The notes beneath the pieces were generated by a model. The model saw nothing but the letters and a program-made list of their open reading frames with translations, ran no database searches and was not told the origin of the DNA. The position numbers and the translations under genes are program-made. A DNA stretch of 62,823 nt, taken from assembly GCA_964405825.1 (NCBI GenBank), contig CAYOPI010000012.1:1-62823 (forward strand), read 5' to 3'. Of the stretch, positions 33,354 to 42,605 are shown in pieces; positions within the stretch are counted from its first letter, which is position 1, and each line of letters opens with the position of its first letter. Source of the DNA: JBHJGM01 sp964405825 (lineage in GTDB: Bacteria; Verrucomicrobiota; Verrucomicrobiia; Opitutales; JBHJGM01).

Positions 33354-35042
33354 ATGCCCGCTTCCACAACGACCAAGGTGCCCAAGCCCAAACCCCGCCC
33401 GAAAGCGAAGAAGACCGCCCGGCGCCAGCGGCCCACCGTGCTGCTCGTGGCCAATGGCGACCTGCGCCTCTCCGCCAACCAGAACTGCTGGCCCGCCCAG
33501 TCGGCCATGGAGACCGAGCTGACCGAGGCCGGGCGCGAGTTGGGCTTCACGCTCAAGCGCGCGCATCGGTTTAAACCCAACGAAGGCCACGGCTTCATTG
33601 GCAGCCAGCGCGAAGGCATGGACATCTTTGCGAAGATCGACCGCGACGCCCCGCTCATCGTCGCCGAGTGTGTCTGGCAATACAGCCACCACCTGCTGCA
33701 CGGGCTCTTCGTGCACCGCGGCCCCATCCTCACTCTGGCCAACTGGTCGGGTACCTGGCCGGGACTGGTCGGCATGCTCAACCTCAACGGTTCGCTGACC
33801 AAGGCCGGGGTCACCTATTCCACGCTGTGGAGCGAGGACTTCAGCGAGGGCTCGTTCCGCAAGAAGCTGGGCGAGTGGCTGGAGACCGGCCAGGTGCGTC
33901 ATCCCACCAGCCACGTGAAGTCGCTCTCGCGGGCACGCATCCCGGCGCGGGCGCAAAACGTCGCCAAGAAGCTGGCCGCCGATCTCTATCGCTACCGCGC
34001 GATCATGGGCGTCTTCGACGAGGGCTGCATGGGGATGTTCAACGCGATTATCCCCGATCACCTGCTCATGCCCACGGGCGTCTTCAAGGAGCGCCTCTCA
34101 CAAAGCGCGCTGTACTACGAGATGACCCAGGTGACGAAGGCCGAGGCCCAGGCGGTTTACGACTGGCTGATCAAGAAGGGCATGACCTTCCACTATGGTC
34201 GCAACGCCAGGACCGACCTGACCCAGGCTCAAGTGCTCGAACAGTGCCGCATGTACGTCGCCGCCTGCCGCATCGGCGACGCCTTCGGCTGCGACGCCAT
34301 CGGCATCCAATACCAGCAGGGCCTCAAGGATCTCGCGCCGGCCTCCGACCTGGTGGAAGGACTGCTCAACAACAGCGACCGCCCGCCGGTCCGCAACGCC
34401 GCCGGCAAGGTCATCCGCGCGCGCCAGCCCTTCACACATTTCAACGAGGTCGACGAGTGCGCGGGCCTGGACGGTATTCTGACCCAGCGCGTGCACGCCG
34501 CCCTCAGCCAGCCGGTGGAGAACACCCTGCACGATTTGCGCTGGGGCGATCACGACGCCAGCGGCACGGTGGAGGATTACGTCTGGGTCTTTCTCATCAG
34601 CGGCGCGGCACCGCCGGCCCATCACGTTGGCGGCTACAAGGGCACGCACGGCTACCGTCAGCCGCCAATGTACTTCCGCCTTGGCGGCTCAACCTGCGCG
34701 GGTATCGCCAAACCGGGCGAGATCGTCTGGAGCCGCATCTTCATCGAGGATGGCAAACTCTGTATGGACCTGGGCCGGGCCAAGGCGATTTCACTGCCCG
34801 AAGAAGAAACCCGGCGCCGCCTCGAAGCGACCACACCGCAGTGGCCGATCCTGCATGCGGTCACCTACGGGGTCTCCCGCGATCAGATGATGGCCCGCCA
34901 CAAGGCCAATCACGTTCAGGTGGCCTACGCCAAGGACGCTCGCAGCGCGGACCTTTGCCTGTACACCAAGGCGCAGCTGGCCCGCGAACTGGGCCTGGAG
35001 GTCGCCCTCTGCGGTACCCGTGCTGACGGCAAGCCGTTCTAG
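33354..35042 (+). CDS. L-fucose isomerase-like sugar isomerase family protein
   Basis: The 562-residue protein has a Lys/Pro-rich N-terminal tail of about 25 residues, then a Rossmann-like domain (RPTVLLVANGDLRLSANQN) and VFDEGCMGMFNAIIPDHLL, where the Glu fits the metal-binding region of fucose/arabinose isomerases. A C-terminal barrel has YVWVFLISGAAPPAHHVGG and GGSTCAGIAKPGEIVWSR. The overall layout resembles the L-fucose/L-arabinose isomerase superfamily, but sequence motifs are only partly conserved, so the substrate is open. GAAGG is placed 5 bases before the ATG. Its stop interlocks with the next gene's stop at CTAG. Confidence 0.6.
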   Translation: MPASTTTKVPKPKPRPKAKKTARRQRPTVLLVANGDLRLSANQNCWPAQSAMETELTEAGRELGFTLKRAHRFKPNEGHGFIGSQREGMDIFAKIDRDAPLIVAECVWQYSHHLLHGLFVHRGPILTLANWSGTWPGLVGMLNLNGSLTKAGVTYSTLWSEDFSEGSFRKKLGEWLETGQVRHPTSHVKSLSRARIPARAQNVAKKLAADLYRYRAIMGVFDEGCMGMFNAIIPDHLLMPTGVFKERLSQSALYYEMTQVTKAEAQAVYDWLIKKGMTFHYGRNARTDLTQAQVLEQCRMYVAACRIGDAFGCDAIGIQYQQGLKDLAPASDLVEGLLNNSDRPPVRNAAGKVIRARQPFTHFNEVDECAGLDGILTQRVHAALSQPVENTLHDLRWGDHDASGTVEDYVWVFLISGAAPPAHHVGGYKGTHGYRQPPMYFRLGGSTCAGIAKPGEIVWSRIFIEDGKLCMDLGRAKAISLPEEETRRRLEATTPQWPILHAVTYGVSRDQMMARHKANHVQVAYAKDARSADLCLYTKAQLARELGLEVALCGTRADGKPF

Positions 35043-36115
35043 AGATACAGCGGCTGGGCAACGTGAAGGGGCAGCGGCTGCCAGGAAATCGTATCCGCCG
35101 TTTCACTACAGGGCCCCGCCCAGCCGAAGATGGCCTCGGAGATCTGGCGCAACTGCTCCGTCGATTCCGGCTGGTCTTGCGCATTCAGCCAGCCCCAGTC
35201 GTGCGCCGGGAAGGCGGCCCGGAGCCTGGGAGCCAGACTTTCCAGATTGCCCGCACGGTACATCGCCGAGGGGACCGTGCTGACCGAGGTGTAGCACAAC
35301 CCCCCGGCAAAGCGCCCGAGGCCCACCTCGGGGCCGCTCTCGATCGTCGCGTTGATGGAGTCCTTGCCTCGGCGGCGGCAAAGCTCGTCGTTCCAGGCCC
35401 GAAGCAACCCGGGCACCGCACCTTCGCCACGCCCAAGGAGGTAGGCCGCGTTGTACTTAGGCTCGGCCAGCAACACCGCCGTGCCGCCCTCGTCGACAAA
35501 GCCGAAGCATCCCTTGCCCTGCAGGTTGGCCAGCAGCTCATCGTCGGTGAACTCCAGGGTCTGCGGCAGCTCACGGAAGCCCTCAACGATGCGAGCGGCG
35601 TCTCTGGGAAAGTCCAGTGCGCGGACTGTCCTTGTCGGCGAGGTCCCGCCACTGGCCGCGCACAGGCGGGCGGAGTTCGTCTGGAATCGCGTGGTGAGCC
35701 CACCCCAGGCAAAACCTTGACGCCCGTAGCGAAAGCGCTCGCCCCACAGGAAGAAGAAATCGATCGCCGCCTCGGCAGACAGAGCTGTCTCAAGCAACCG
35801 ACTCATGATGCCGCGCCCACGACCCTCCGGACGCGTGGAGACCTGCCCGATGCCCGCCGCGGCGAAAGCCGTTCCACCGACCCGAAACGTCATCGGATAA
35901 CAGCCGACCACGCCCAGAAAGGTACCGTCTTCCTCATAGACCCAGTGGTTAGCGATGCGCTGCGTGGTGAAGAGGTGCGGGTAGTGCACGGCAAAGTCGG
36001 ACGGGGCACTTTCCTGCTCGGCAAAACTGGCGTGGATACAGGCCAGCAAGGCATCGCGCTCCTCCGGTCGGGCACGGCGCAGCTGGCCGGGCAGAGGGGG
36101 ATTTTCGGTTTTCAT
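35039..36115 (-). CDS. GNAT family N-acetyltransferase
   Basis: From the ATG at 36115 the 358-residue protein has an N-terminal GNAT domain: LRRARPEERDALLACIHASF, WVYEEDGTFLGVVGCYPM, and the acetyl-CoA loop QVSTRPEGRGRGIMSRLLE. A second, longer region follows with another GNAT-like half. The size and two-part layout resemble Eis-like acetyltransferases. The acetyl acceptor is unknown. An in-frame extension to 36187 adds a basic segment overlapping the VOC gene on the other strand and is less likely. It converges with the isomerase-like gene and is divergent from the VOC gene. Confidence 0.72.
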   Translation of the reverse strand: MKTENPPLPGQLRRARPEERDALLACIHASFAEQESAPSDFAVHYPHLFTTQRIANHWVYEEDGTFLGVVGCYPMTFRVGGTAFAAAGIGQVSTRPEGRGRGIMSRLLETALSAEAAIDFFFLWGERFRYGRQGFAWGGLTTRFQTNSARLCAASGGTSPTRTVRALDFPRDAARIVEGFRELPQTLEFTDDELLANLQGKGCFGFVDEGGTAVLLAEPKYNAAYLLGRGEGAVPGLLRAWNDELCRRRGKDSINATIESGPEVGLGRFAGGLCYTSVSTVPSAMYRAGNLESLAPRLRAAFPAHDWGWLNAQDQPESTEQLRQISEAIFGWAGPCSETADTISWQPLPLHVAQPLYL

Positions 36116-36176
36116 CGAGACTTCGCCGGGGCTGAGAGAAAAATGCCATCGCCGCCGGTGGGCAAAGGACCGTAGC

Positions 36177-36608
36177 GTGCTGCTCATGGCACCTGCTCAG
36201 CCACGCATTGTCGAGACCTGCCTGTACGCCGACGACCTCGACGCGGCGGAAGCCTTCTACACGGGCGTGCGCGGGTTGCAGGTGGTGGCGCGCGATTCGG
36301 GGCGCCACGTCTTCTTTCGCTGCGGCGCGTCGATGGTGCTGGTCTTCAACCCCAAAGTGTCCGCCCAGGCCTCCAGCAACGACGACGCCATCGACGTGCC
36401 CGAGCACGGCAGCCATGGCCCGGGACACGTCGCCTTTGCCCTGGACGAGCCGCAGGCTGCTCAATGGCGGACGCAGCTCACCGAAATGGGTGTCGCGATC
36501 GAGCGGGAGTTCGAATGGCCCGGTGGCAGCGGCTACTCCATCTATTTTCGCGATCCGGCCGGCAACTCACTCGAGCTGGTCACCCCGCGCTTGTGGGGCC
36601 TAACCTGA
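36177..36608 (+). CDS. VOC family protein (glyoxalase/bleomycin-resistance fold)
   Basis: The 143-residue protein has ETCLYADDLDAAEAFYTGVR at the N-terminus and GPGHVAFALDEPQAAQW, ending YSIYFRDPAGNSLELVTPR, the typical two beta-alpha-beta-beta-beta repeats. The GTG at 36177 is taken as the start because AAAGGA (36164-36169) lies 7 bases upstream; the ATG at 36186 would be too far from it. Family members are metal-dependent lyases, dioxygenases or resistance proteins; the substrate cannot be told. It is divergent from the GNAT gene. Confidence 0.8.
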   Translation: MLLMAPAQPRIVETCLYADDLDAAEAFYTGVRGLQVVARDSGRHVFFRCGASMVLVFNPKVSAQASSNDDAIDVPEHGSHGPGHVAFALDEPQAAQWRTQLTEMGVAIEREFEWPGGSGYSIYFRDPAGNSLELVTPRLWGLT

Positions 36609-36661
36609 GCCCGTCCGCTTAAGGCTGGCCTTTCGCCGGCGAGCGTGTACGCCCTCCTTCC

Positions 36662-37528
36662 ATGCAGGAACCACCCCGTCTTGTCTGTCGCGGCCAGGGC
36701 CAACCCGCTGAAGGACCCGCCTGGTGGGCCTCGCGCAAGCTGCTGGTCTGGGTCGATATCAGCCACTGTCTGGTCAACCTCTTTGATCCGGCCACCAGCC
36801 AGAACCGCGAGATCACCCTGCCCTGCCCCGTCGGCACCGCGGTCGTGACGACGAAGGATGATCTGCTCTGCGCCACCCGCGACGGTTACATGCGCCTGAA
36901 CGTCGATTCCGGCGAAATCACCCCGCTGACCGACCCCGAGAGCGACCTGCCCGACAACCGCTTCAATGACGGTAAGGCGGGCCCCGATGGCCGCCTCTAC
37001 GCCGGCACGATGGGCAAGAAAGGTGCGGGCGCCTTCTACGTCCTCGAGCGCGACGCGCAGACCTTCCGCAAGCTCTTCGACGGGGTGACCTGCTCCAACG
37101 GGTTGGCCTGGAACGCCGACCACACGCAGTTTTACTACATCGACACGCCAACCGGGCGCGTGGACCGTTTCGACTTTGACAAGGAGTCGGGCACCCTCGC
37201 CAACCGTCGCCCCTGCATCGAGATTCCCAAGGGGCACGGCCACCCCGACGGCATGTGCATCGACGATGAGGGCATGCTCTGGGTGGCGATGTGGGATGGC
37301 TGGGGCGTCCGCCGCTATCACCCGGAAACCGCCGAGGAACTGGCCTTCATCGAGCTGCCGGCGCGCAACGTCACCTGCCCGGCCTTTGGCGGCGAGGGGC
37401 TCGACACCCTTTATATCACAAGTGCCTGGGCCCCGGAAAAGGATCGCGAAGCCCAACCCGATTCCGGTGGTGTCTTTGCCGTCAAGTCCGGCGTGAGCGG
37501 ACCGGCACCCTTCCTTTTTGGCGGCTGA
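36662..37528 (+). CDS. SMP-30/gluconolactonase family protein
   Basis: The 288-residue protein is a six-bladed propeller with PAEGPAWWASRKLLVWVDI (the metal-binding Glu), RFNDGKAGPDGRLYAGTMG, SNGLAWNADHTQFYYIDTP and GHPDGMCIDDEGMLWVAMW. The conserved Glu, Asn and Asp are the Ca/Zn ligands of lactonases of this family. It probably hydrolyses a sugar lactone in the cytoplasm. The gene is followed after 49 bases by a DeoR regulator on the same strand, which suggests a sugar-responsive unit. Confidence 0.88.
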   Translation: MQEPPRLVCRGQGQPAEGPAWWASRKLLVWVDISHCLVNLFDPATSQNREITLPCPVGTAVVTTKDDLLCATRDGYMRLNVDSGEITPLTDPESDLPDNRFNDGKAGPDGRLYAGTMGKKGAGAFYVLERDAQTFRKLFDGVTCSNGLAWNADHTQFYYIDTPTGRVDRFDFDKESGTLANRRPCIEIPKGHGHPDGMCIDDEGMLWVAMWDGWGVRRYHPETAEELAFIELPARNVTCPAFGGEGLDTLYITSAWAPEKDREAQPDSGGVFAVKSGVSGPAPFLFGG

Positions 37529-37577
37529 AGCTCCTCGCTCCCCGATTTAGCCGTCGCTGATTCCCTACCCCGAAGCC

Positions 37578-38360
37578 GTGACCCACAAGCAACGCCTGGA
37601 CCTCATCGAGCGCTACATTCGCGAGCACAAGTACGCGGATTTGCACACGCTGGCCGGGACCTTCGACATCAGCCTGTCCACGGTGCGGCGGGCCCTCAAC
37701 GAGCTGGAGGGTCGCGGCATTCTGCGCCGGCATCACGGCGGGGCCAGTCTGGTGGAGGAGGACAACGGCGCCGGCGGGTATGACTTCATCACCCAGGACG
37801 CCCGTGAGTCGGCGGAGAAAAACGCCATCGCCCGGCACCTGGCCGGCCAGATCGAAAACGGCATGACCGTGCTCATCGACGGGGGCACCACCTGCTACGC
37901 GGTTGCGCGCCACCTGACCGACAAGCGGCTGGTCATCATCACCAACTCGCTGCCAATCGCGGCGCTTTTTTCCGAAATCGGTGCCTCGGAGACGATCGTA
38001 ACCGGCGGCACGGTGTACCATCGCCTCGGAATTCTCTACGGGCCCACCTGCGAGATGTCGCTGAGCCAGGTGCATGCCGACGTTGCCGTTCTGGGTGCGG
38101 CCGGAGTGACCGCCGAGGGCATCTGGAACAACAACGCCTTCATCATCTCCTTCCAGCGGCTCATGCGAAAAGCCGCCGACCGCGCCATCTACGCTTTTGA
38201 CCACACCAAGTGCGAGCGGCGTGCCTTGGGCATCTCCTGCCCGCTGGATGACTCCTTCGACGCCGTGACCGATCAGGAGCCCTCCCCGGAGCTGATGGAA
38301 GCCTTCCGCAAGGCCGGGACGAAGCTGGAGATCGCCCCCCCGCTGGCGACCAAAGCCTGA
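37578..38360 (+). CDS. DeoR family transcriptional regulator
   Basis: The 260-residue protein has a winged-helix DNA-binding domain (RYIREHKYADLHTLAGTFDI, then LSTVRRALNELEGRGILRR and HHGGASL) and a C-terminal sugar-phosphate-binding domain with VLIDGGTTCYAVAR and VVTGG-like segments. It is a typical repressor of sugar catabolic operons that releases DNA when a sugar phosphate binds. The start is GTG. Likely targets are the neighbouring lactonase, kinase and isomerase genes; this is inference. A methyltransferase gene follows after 4 bases. Confidence 0.88.
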   Translation: MTHKQRLDLIERYIREHKYADLHTLAGTFDISLSTVRRALNELEGRGILRRHHGGASLVEEDNGAGGYDFITQDARESAEKNAIARHLAGQIENGMTVLIDGGTTCYAVARHLTDKRLVIITNSLPIAALFSEIGASETIVTGGTVYHRLGILYGPTCEMSLSQVHADVAVLGAAGVTAEGIWNNNAFIISFQRLMRKAADRAIYAFDHTKCERRALGISCPLDDSFDAVTDQEPSPELMEAFRKAGTKLEIAPPLATKA

Positions 38361-38364
38361 CGTC

Positions 38365-39285
38365 ATGGCGGTCGACGGCTGCAAGCACCACGCAAACCGG
38401 CGCGTCTGGGAGGCCCGCTCCAGGGAGTGGTCCGACGCCACCGAGAAACGCGGCCTCTGGCGTGAGGCTGTTCAACGGCCCGAAGCCGTCCTGGGGAAAT
38501 GTGAGCTGGACTTCCTCAGCGATCTGAAGGGCCTGGAGGTAGCCGTTCTTGGCAGCGGCGACAACCAGAACGCCTTCGCCTTTGCCGGAATGGGCGCGCG
38601 GGTCACCTCCGTCGACGTTGCGCAAGGCCAGCTGGACGCCGCTCGCCGGCGCGCCGATTCACTGGGGCTGTCGATGACCTTCGTCAAGGCCGACGTCACC
38701 CACCTCGAAGCCCTGGCCGACGAGAGCTTTGACGTCGTTTACACGGGTGGCCACGTGGCGGTCTGGGTGTCCGATCTGTATCGTTATTACGGCGAGGCTT
38801 TGCGGATCCTGCGCCGCGACGGACGTTTTCTCGTCAACGAGTACCACCCGGTGCGACGTATCTGGAGGGACCGCTCCGACCGCCTCGAAGTCGAGCGCAG
38901 CTACTTCGATCGCGCCGTGCAGATGTACGAAACCAATGCGTCGCTGTTCAACTCCGGCCCGGGTCTGTTCCTGTCCTACGAATTTCACTACACGATCGCG
39001 GACTTCATCAAAGCCATCGGTGCGGCAGGCGGGCAAATCCACGCTTTCGAGGAATGGTCGGACCATCAGGAGGGCTGGGAAGGCGCTCCCTTAAAGGGAC
39101 TGCCGCACTGGTTGATGCTCGGCGCGGTCAAGATAGGGGCATGTACAACACCATCTCCGCAAAGCACTTCTGCAACAGTTCGACACAATCGCGGCATCTT
39201 TTCGCCGTTTTTGAAGCAGGCGTTTCGATTGTTACATTCTGGTTATCCAGACGCATTGCGGTCGACTTTTCGCGCGAATTGGTGA
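38365..39285 (+). CDS. Class I SAM-dependent methyltransferase
   Basis: The 306-residue protein has an N-terminal region with WEARSREWSDATEKRG and a Rossmann domain with LEVAVLGSGDNQNAFAFAGM, VTSVDVAQGQLDAARRRA and FDVVYTGGHVAVWV. The core ends at about residue 257 with LPHWLMLGAVK. The last about 50 residues are Ser/Thr/Arg-rich and unlike the rest; a TAG in another frame lies just after the core, so the tail may be read-through past a lost stop. The substrate is unknown. It is translationally close to the DeoR gene. Confidence 0.75.
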   Translation: MAVDGCKHHANRRVWEARSREWSDATEKRGLWREAVQRPEAVLGKCELDFLSDLKGLEVAVLGSGDNQNAFAFAGMGARVTSVDVAQGQLDAARRRADSLGLSMTFVKADVTHLEALADESFDVVYTGGHVAVWVSDLYRYYGEALRILRRDGRFLVNEYHPVRRIWRDRSDRLEVERSYFDRAVQMYETNASLFNSGPGLFLSYEFHYTIADFIKAIGAAGGQIHAFEEWSDHQEGWEGAPLKGLPHWLMLGAVKIGACTTPSPQSTSATVRHNRGIFSPFLKQAFRLLHSGYPDALRSTFRANW

Positions 39286-39355
39286 GACTCAAAACTCAAC
39301 GAGGGAATACCTTTTTGCTTTCTGGCGGTCTGCCAGATATTGGGGTAACTATAAG

Positions 39356-39397
39356 AAGCCGTCCTTCTTTTTGGGGTGAGAAGGGCGGCTTTTTATA
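39356..39397 (+). terminator. Intrinsic terminator after the methyltransferase gene
   Basis: Arms AGCCGTCCTTCT (39357-39368) and AGAAGGGCGGCT (39379-39390) pair along 12 positions with one G-U and a 10-base loop, followed by TTTTATATT on the plus strand. It lies between converging genes and could also slow transcription from the minus side. Confidence 0.85.
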
Positions 39398-39402
39398 TTC
39401 GG

Positions 39403-40626
39403 TTATGAAGACTTCGCGGAGTCATCAGACGTCTCTTTGGGCGCGGTCTCCGGAGCTTCCTCCGCATCACTCTCGGACCCATCGGCAGGCGACCCCGCCG
39501 CGGACGTGTCACCCTCGACAGGCGTCTCTACGTTAGCATCGGCTTCTGCGGGCGCTTCCCTGGCGACAGCCGCGGGCTCCGAGGAAGTCTCTTCCTCGGC
39601 CGCNNNNNNNNNNNNNNNNNNNNNNNNNNNNNNNNNNNNNNNNNNNNNNNNNNNNNNNNNNNNNNNNNNNNNNNNNNNNNNNNNNNNNNNNNNNNNNNNN
39701 NNNTCCTCGGCCGCGGACTCGGGATCGGCAGGGGTCGCTTCAGCTGCAGGCTCCGCGGAGGCCTCGTCCGAAGCGCTTTCCGTCGAATCGGTGGACTCAG
39801 CCGCAGACGAAGCTTCCTCGACGACCGACGGGGCCGCCGCGTTACCGTCAGCGTCGAGTTCCCTGACACCCATCTGCGCCATCAGGGCGTCGAGTTCCTC
39901 CTGGCTGCCTTCCTGAATGCCTTCGCCCACGATGCCCGTATCCTGGGCTTCGCCCGGCGCATCCACGGGCGCGACACCCAGATTGGCAAACATGTCGCTG
40001 AGGGCCTCCTGATCCAGATTCTCCCCGGCACCCGCGCCATCCAGCGGCGAACCACCACGTCCGCGCGAACGTCCGCGCCCCTGGATGCCCGTGCCCTTCG
40101 GCAGCAGCTCAGCCACCTTCTCGTCGGACAGGTCCAGTTCCAGCGAAAGCAACCGCGCAGCCGCCTGGGCCAGTTCAATGGCCGCCTGGTTGAGGCTGGA
40201 GGGATGGTCGACCACCAGCAGCAGCGTGCGTCGCCGATCGGCCGGCAACTGCGCCAACTGGCAACGGAAGGCGCTGCCCGGTCCATTCTGCCGCACGCGC
40301 GTCACCTTGACCCGGGCGAGCGGTTCGGCGTCGTCGTTGGCTTCCTCCTCCGGTGAGGCGCATGCCTGAATCCAGAGGCTCGCGCTGTTCTGGCGAAAGT
40401 CGATCGAGCGGCTGGTGCGCACGTGCACGGTGTCGGTCGCTGAGGAAGCCGACGCCTCGTTGCTTGCCTCCGGCGCAGCGCCGAGCAACCCGCCAGCCCA
40501 GTCCGGTTGCAAGCCCTGCTGCACAAGGCGCTCGGTTCGCTGCAGCAGGTTGAACGCGGTGAGCCGGTAGTCCGTGCGATCGGCCTGGTCTCGCAGGTTG
40601 TACAGTCCTGTGCGCAAGCTGGGCAT
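39403..40626 (-). CDS. Protein of unknown function with long acidic low-complexity tail (spans an N gap)
   Basis: The first about 200 residues start MPSLRTGLYNLRDQADRTDY and include a beta-rich region (ARVKVTRVRQNGPGSAFRCQ) and two helices with AAIELAQAAARLLSLELDLS. From about residue 205 the protein is Gly/Asp/Glu/Ala/Ser-rich and disordered, ending in SSEPAAVAREAPAEADANVE-type sequence. The 100 N at 39604-39703 lie in this tail. Both contig ends share the 11 bases TCCTCGGCCGC, and joining there keeps the frame and gives 370 residues. No family is recognised. It is the last gene of a five-gene minus operon. Confidence 0.6.
   Translation of the reverse strand: MPSLRTGLYNLRDQADRTDYRLTAFNLLQRTERLVQQGLQPDWAGGLLGAAPEASNEASASSATDTVHVRTSRSIDFRQNSASLWIQACASPEEEANDDAEPLARVKVTRVRQNGPGSAFRCQLAQLPADRRRTLLLVVDHPSSLNQAAIELAQAAARLLSLELDLSDEKVAELLPKGTGIQGRGRSRGRGGSPLDGAGAGENLDQEALSDMFANLGVAPVDAPGEAQDTGIVGEGIQEGSQEELDALMAQMGVRELDADGNAAAPSVVEEASSAAESTDSTESASDEASAEPAAEATPADPESAAEXXXXXXXXXXXXXXXXXXXXXXXXXXXXXXXXXXAAEEETSSEPAAVAREAPAEADANVETPVEGDTSAAGSPADGSESDAEEAPETAPKETSDDSAKSS
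39604..39703. other. Assembly gap (100 N), probably an artefact
   Basis: The sequence before and after the N run shares TCCTCGGCCGC (39593-39603 and 39704-39714). Collapsing the gap on this overlap preserves the reading frame of the surrounding gene. The sequence is Ala/Glu-coding low complexity, so a short tandem repeat may instead have broken the assembly and some copies could be missing. Confidence 0.8.
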
Positions 40627-40657
40627 TGTCTGCAGTCAAAAGGTCCAGGCACCGTCG

Positions 40658-41056
40658 TCAGGCACCCGTGGCGTAGGCGCTCTGCACGGTTGCACGCGGC
40701 ACACCGCTCGACGCGGACCGGCTTTTCTGCGGCAGCGAGCACAACAGCAGCTGACGCTCGTTTTCGCGGTCGAGGTGGAAAATCTTCATCAGCTTGCGCT
40801 GGACCAGCCGCAGGGCCTCGCGCTCCTGGGGCGAACGCGCCTTGGTGCCCACTTTATTGAGCGTGCGTAACTGACGCAGTGAATCCTCCAGCACGCCCAA
40901 CAGCTTCTCCTTGCGCTCGAGCAAACGGGCGTCGGGCAGCTTGCGATCGCGGCGCAGCAGCGTGTTTTCGGTCTGTAACAGGCGGTAGACCTCGTCGCAG
41001 AGGGCCAGATGGTGGCGGAGGGCGGTCTCGGTGTTGGCAACGTTGTTGGCGAGCAT
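40658..41056 (-). CDS. Small helical protein, possibly FlgN-like chaperone
   Basis: From the ATG at 41056 the 132-residue protein starts MLANNVANTETALRHHLALC. It is almost entirely helical, with DEVYRLLQTENTLLRRDRKL and ERKEKLLGVLEDSLRQLRTL, then a polar tail rich in Ser. The pattern of a long amphipathic helix followed by a Lys-x-x-Leu-Leu helix resembles FlgN-type flagellar chaperones, but similarity is weak. A TTG at 41083 overlapping the upstream TGA is an alternative start. It sits in the same operon as the TPR protein. Role unknown; the FlgN reading is speculative. Confidence 0.55.
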   Translation of the reverse strand: MLANNVANTETALRHHLALCDEVYRLLQTENTLLRRDRKLPDARLLERKEKLLGVLEDSLRQLRTLNKVGTKARSPQEREALRLVQRKLMKIFHLDRENERQLLLCSLPQKSRSASSGVPRATVQSAYATGA

Positions 41057-41079
41057 GGCAAAAGCGTGTAGCGAAAAAT

Positions 41080-42605
41080 TCAATACGCACCGGGCGGCGC
41101 ACCGGCGACGGCATCTTCAGGGTCCTTTTTCAGTTCAATTTCGTTGTCCTGAAGTTCGTTGAGCTGGCGGCGGGTGTGGTCGGCCCACTTGACATGCTGC
41201 AGCCGCCAGCCGGCCATGTCCTTCAGGGCCACGAGTGTCTCGTTGGGCTCGAAGCCCTCGGCCACCTCCATGCCGTCTTCGGAGAGCATTCCGTAGGCTT
41301 CCTCGGCTTTGGGGTACATCCCCAGACGCTCAAAGCACAGGCCGATCTGGTAGACCACCGGCCACTGCCACTCGGGGTCGTTGCTCAGCGGCGCCATCGC
41401 CTGGTAGATTTTCAGCGCGCTGTAAAAGTCGCCCTTCTCGTAGTACTCGTTGGCCATCTGGTTGGCCGCCTTCTTCTGCCAGTACATCCAGATGCGCTGG
41501 TCGCTGGCGTCGGCCACGTTGCGGTGGCGCAACAGCCGCATGACCTGGTCCATCGCTTTTTCGGGCTGATTGGTGCTGCGATAGGCCTTGGCCAGCAGGT
41601 AATGGCTCTCGGGGGCCAGGTGGCTCTCGGGAAAGTCCGCCAAGAACGCCTCCAGCCCCAGTATCACCCCGGGGAAGTCGTGGCGCAGGTGGTGAATGTA
41701 GGCATCCTTGAAGGCGACGCGCTCACGCTCGGAATCGTCGAGATCCAGCCGCATGACCCGTCCGTAGAACTTCGCGGCCTCGTCGTACTCTCCGTTCATG
41801 AAGTAGGTCTCGGCGATCTCCAGCTGGGCCTGCTGGGACAACTCGCGGTACAGGGGGATGCTCTCCTCGGGAATGTTCAGGGAGACGTTCAAGACGTTGT
41901 AAAAGCGCGCAATGGCGGTCCTGGTCGCGCCGAGTTCACGGTAGAGGTGCCCCAGACGCAGATAGACCTGCGGCAGGCGTGGGTCGGTCGGGTACATCTC
42001 CGAGAACTTCTCGTAGACCGCCGCCATCTTCCCCTTCTGGCCCCACATTTCGTACATGTAGGCCACCTCCAGCATCAGGCTCTTGTGCAGGTCCTCGGCG
42101 ACATGCAGCACCAGCGTTTGCTGATAGAATCCCTCGGCCTGCTCAAACTCACGACGGCGCACGGCCACTCTGGCCTGGCGCAACAGACTTTGCACGCGCT
42201 CGCGTTCGTCCTCGTGAATTTGCACGTTGGCCGTGGTCAGGTTGTCGATGTGCGGCAGCAATTTGCTTGAAGCCGCCTCCNNNNNNNNNNNNNNNNNNNN
42301 NNNNNNNNNNNNNNNNNNNNNNNNNNNNNNNNNNNNNNNNNNNNNNNNNNNNNNNNNNNNNNNNNNNNNNNNNNNNNNNNAGCCGCCTCCATCGAGTCCG
42401 GGGTCGCATCGACCTCCGGCGTCAGCGTCAGCGGGATAATGTTGCTGCGCAGGTCGGCGGTGGTGGGCACCTGCATCACGTCCTGACGCGGATTGTCCTC
42501 ACCGGCGTGACGGATCTGCGTCTCCGTGGCTGACAGTCCGGCGGCACAAATGACCAGCGCACCCAGCAACGCGACCGTCCGTCGATGGCCCTCAGTTGCG
42601 CTCAT
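41080..42605 (-). CDS. Secreted TPR protein (split by an N gap)
   Basis: Two frame-shifted pieces belong together. One starts at the ATG at 42605 with a signal peptide (RRTVALLGALVICAAGLSA) and runs to DSMEAA at the gap. The other begins EAASSKLLPHIDNLTT and continues as a TPR protein with AEGFYQQTLVLHVAED, QVYLRLGHLYRELGATRTAI and ESHYLLAKAYRSTNQPEKAM. Both gap edges share AGCCGCCTCC; joining on these 10 bases gives one 471-residue protein in a single frame. TPR arrays bind other proteins; export suggests an envelope role. The start overlaps the stop of the upstream gene by 14 bases. Confidence 0.75.
42281..42380. other. Assembly gap (100 N), probably an artefact
   Basis: The bases AGCCGCCTCC occur immediately on both sides (42271-42280 and 42381-42390). 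With the N run kept, the two sides are in different frames; with the ends overlapped by 10 bases the total is 1416 bases and one open frame results. The N count is therefore a placeholder. Confidence 0.85.

Noticed and set aside
33228..34061. Minus-strand frame of 277 residues
   Set aside because: Antisense to the isomerase-like gene and lacks recognisable motifs.
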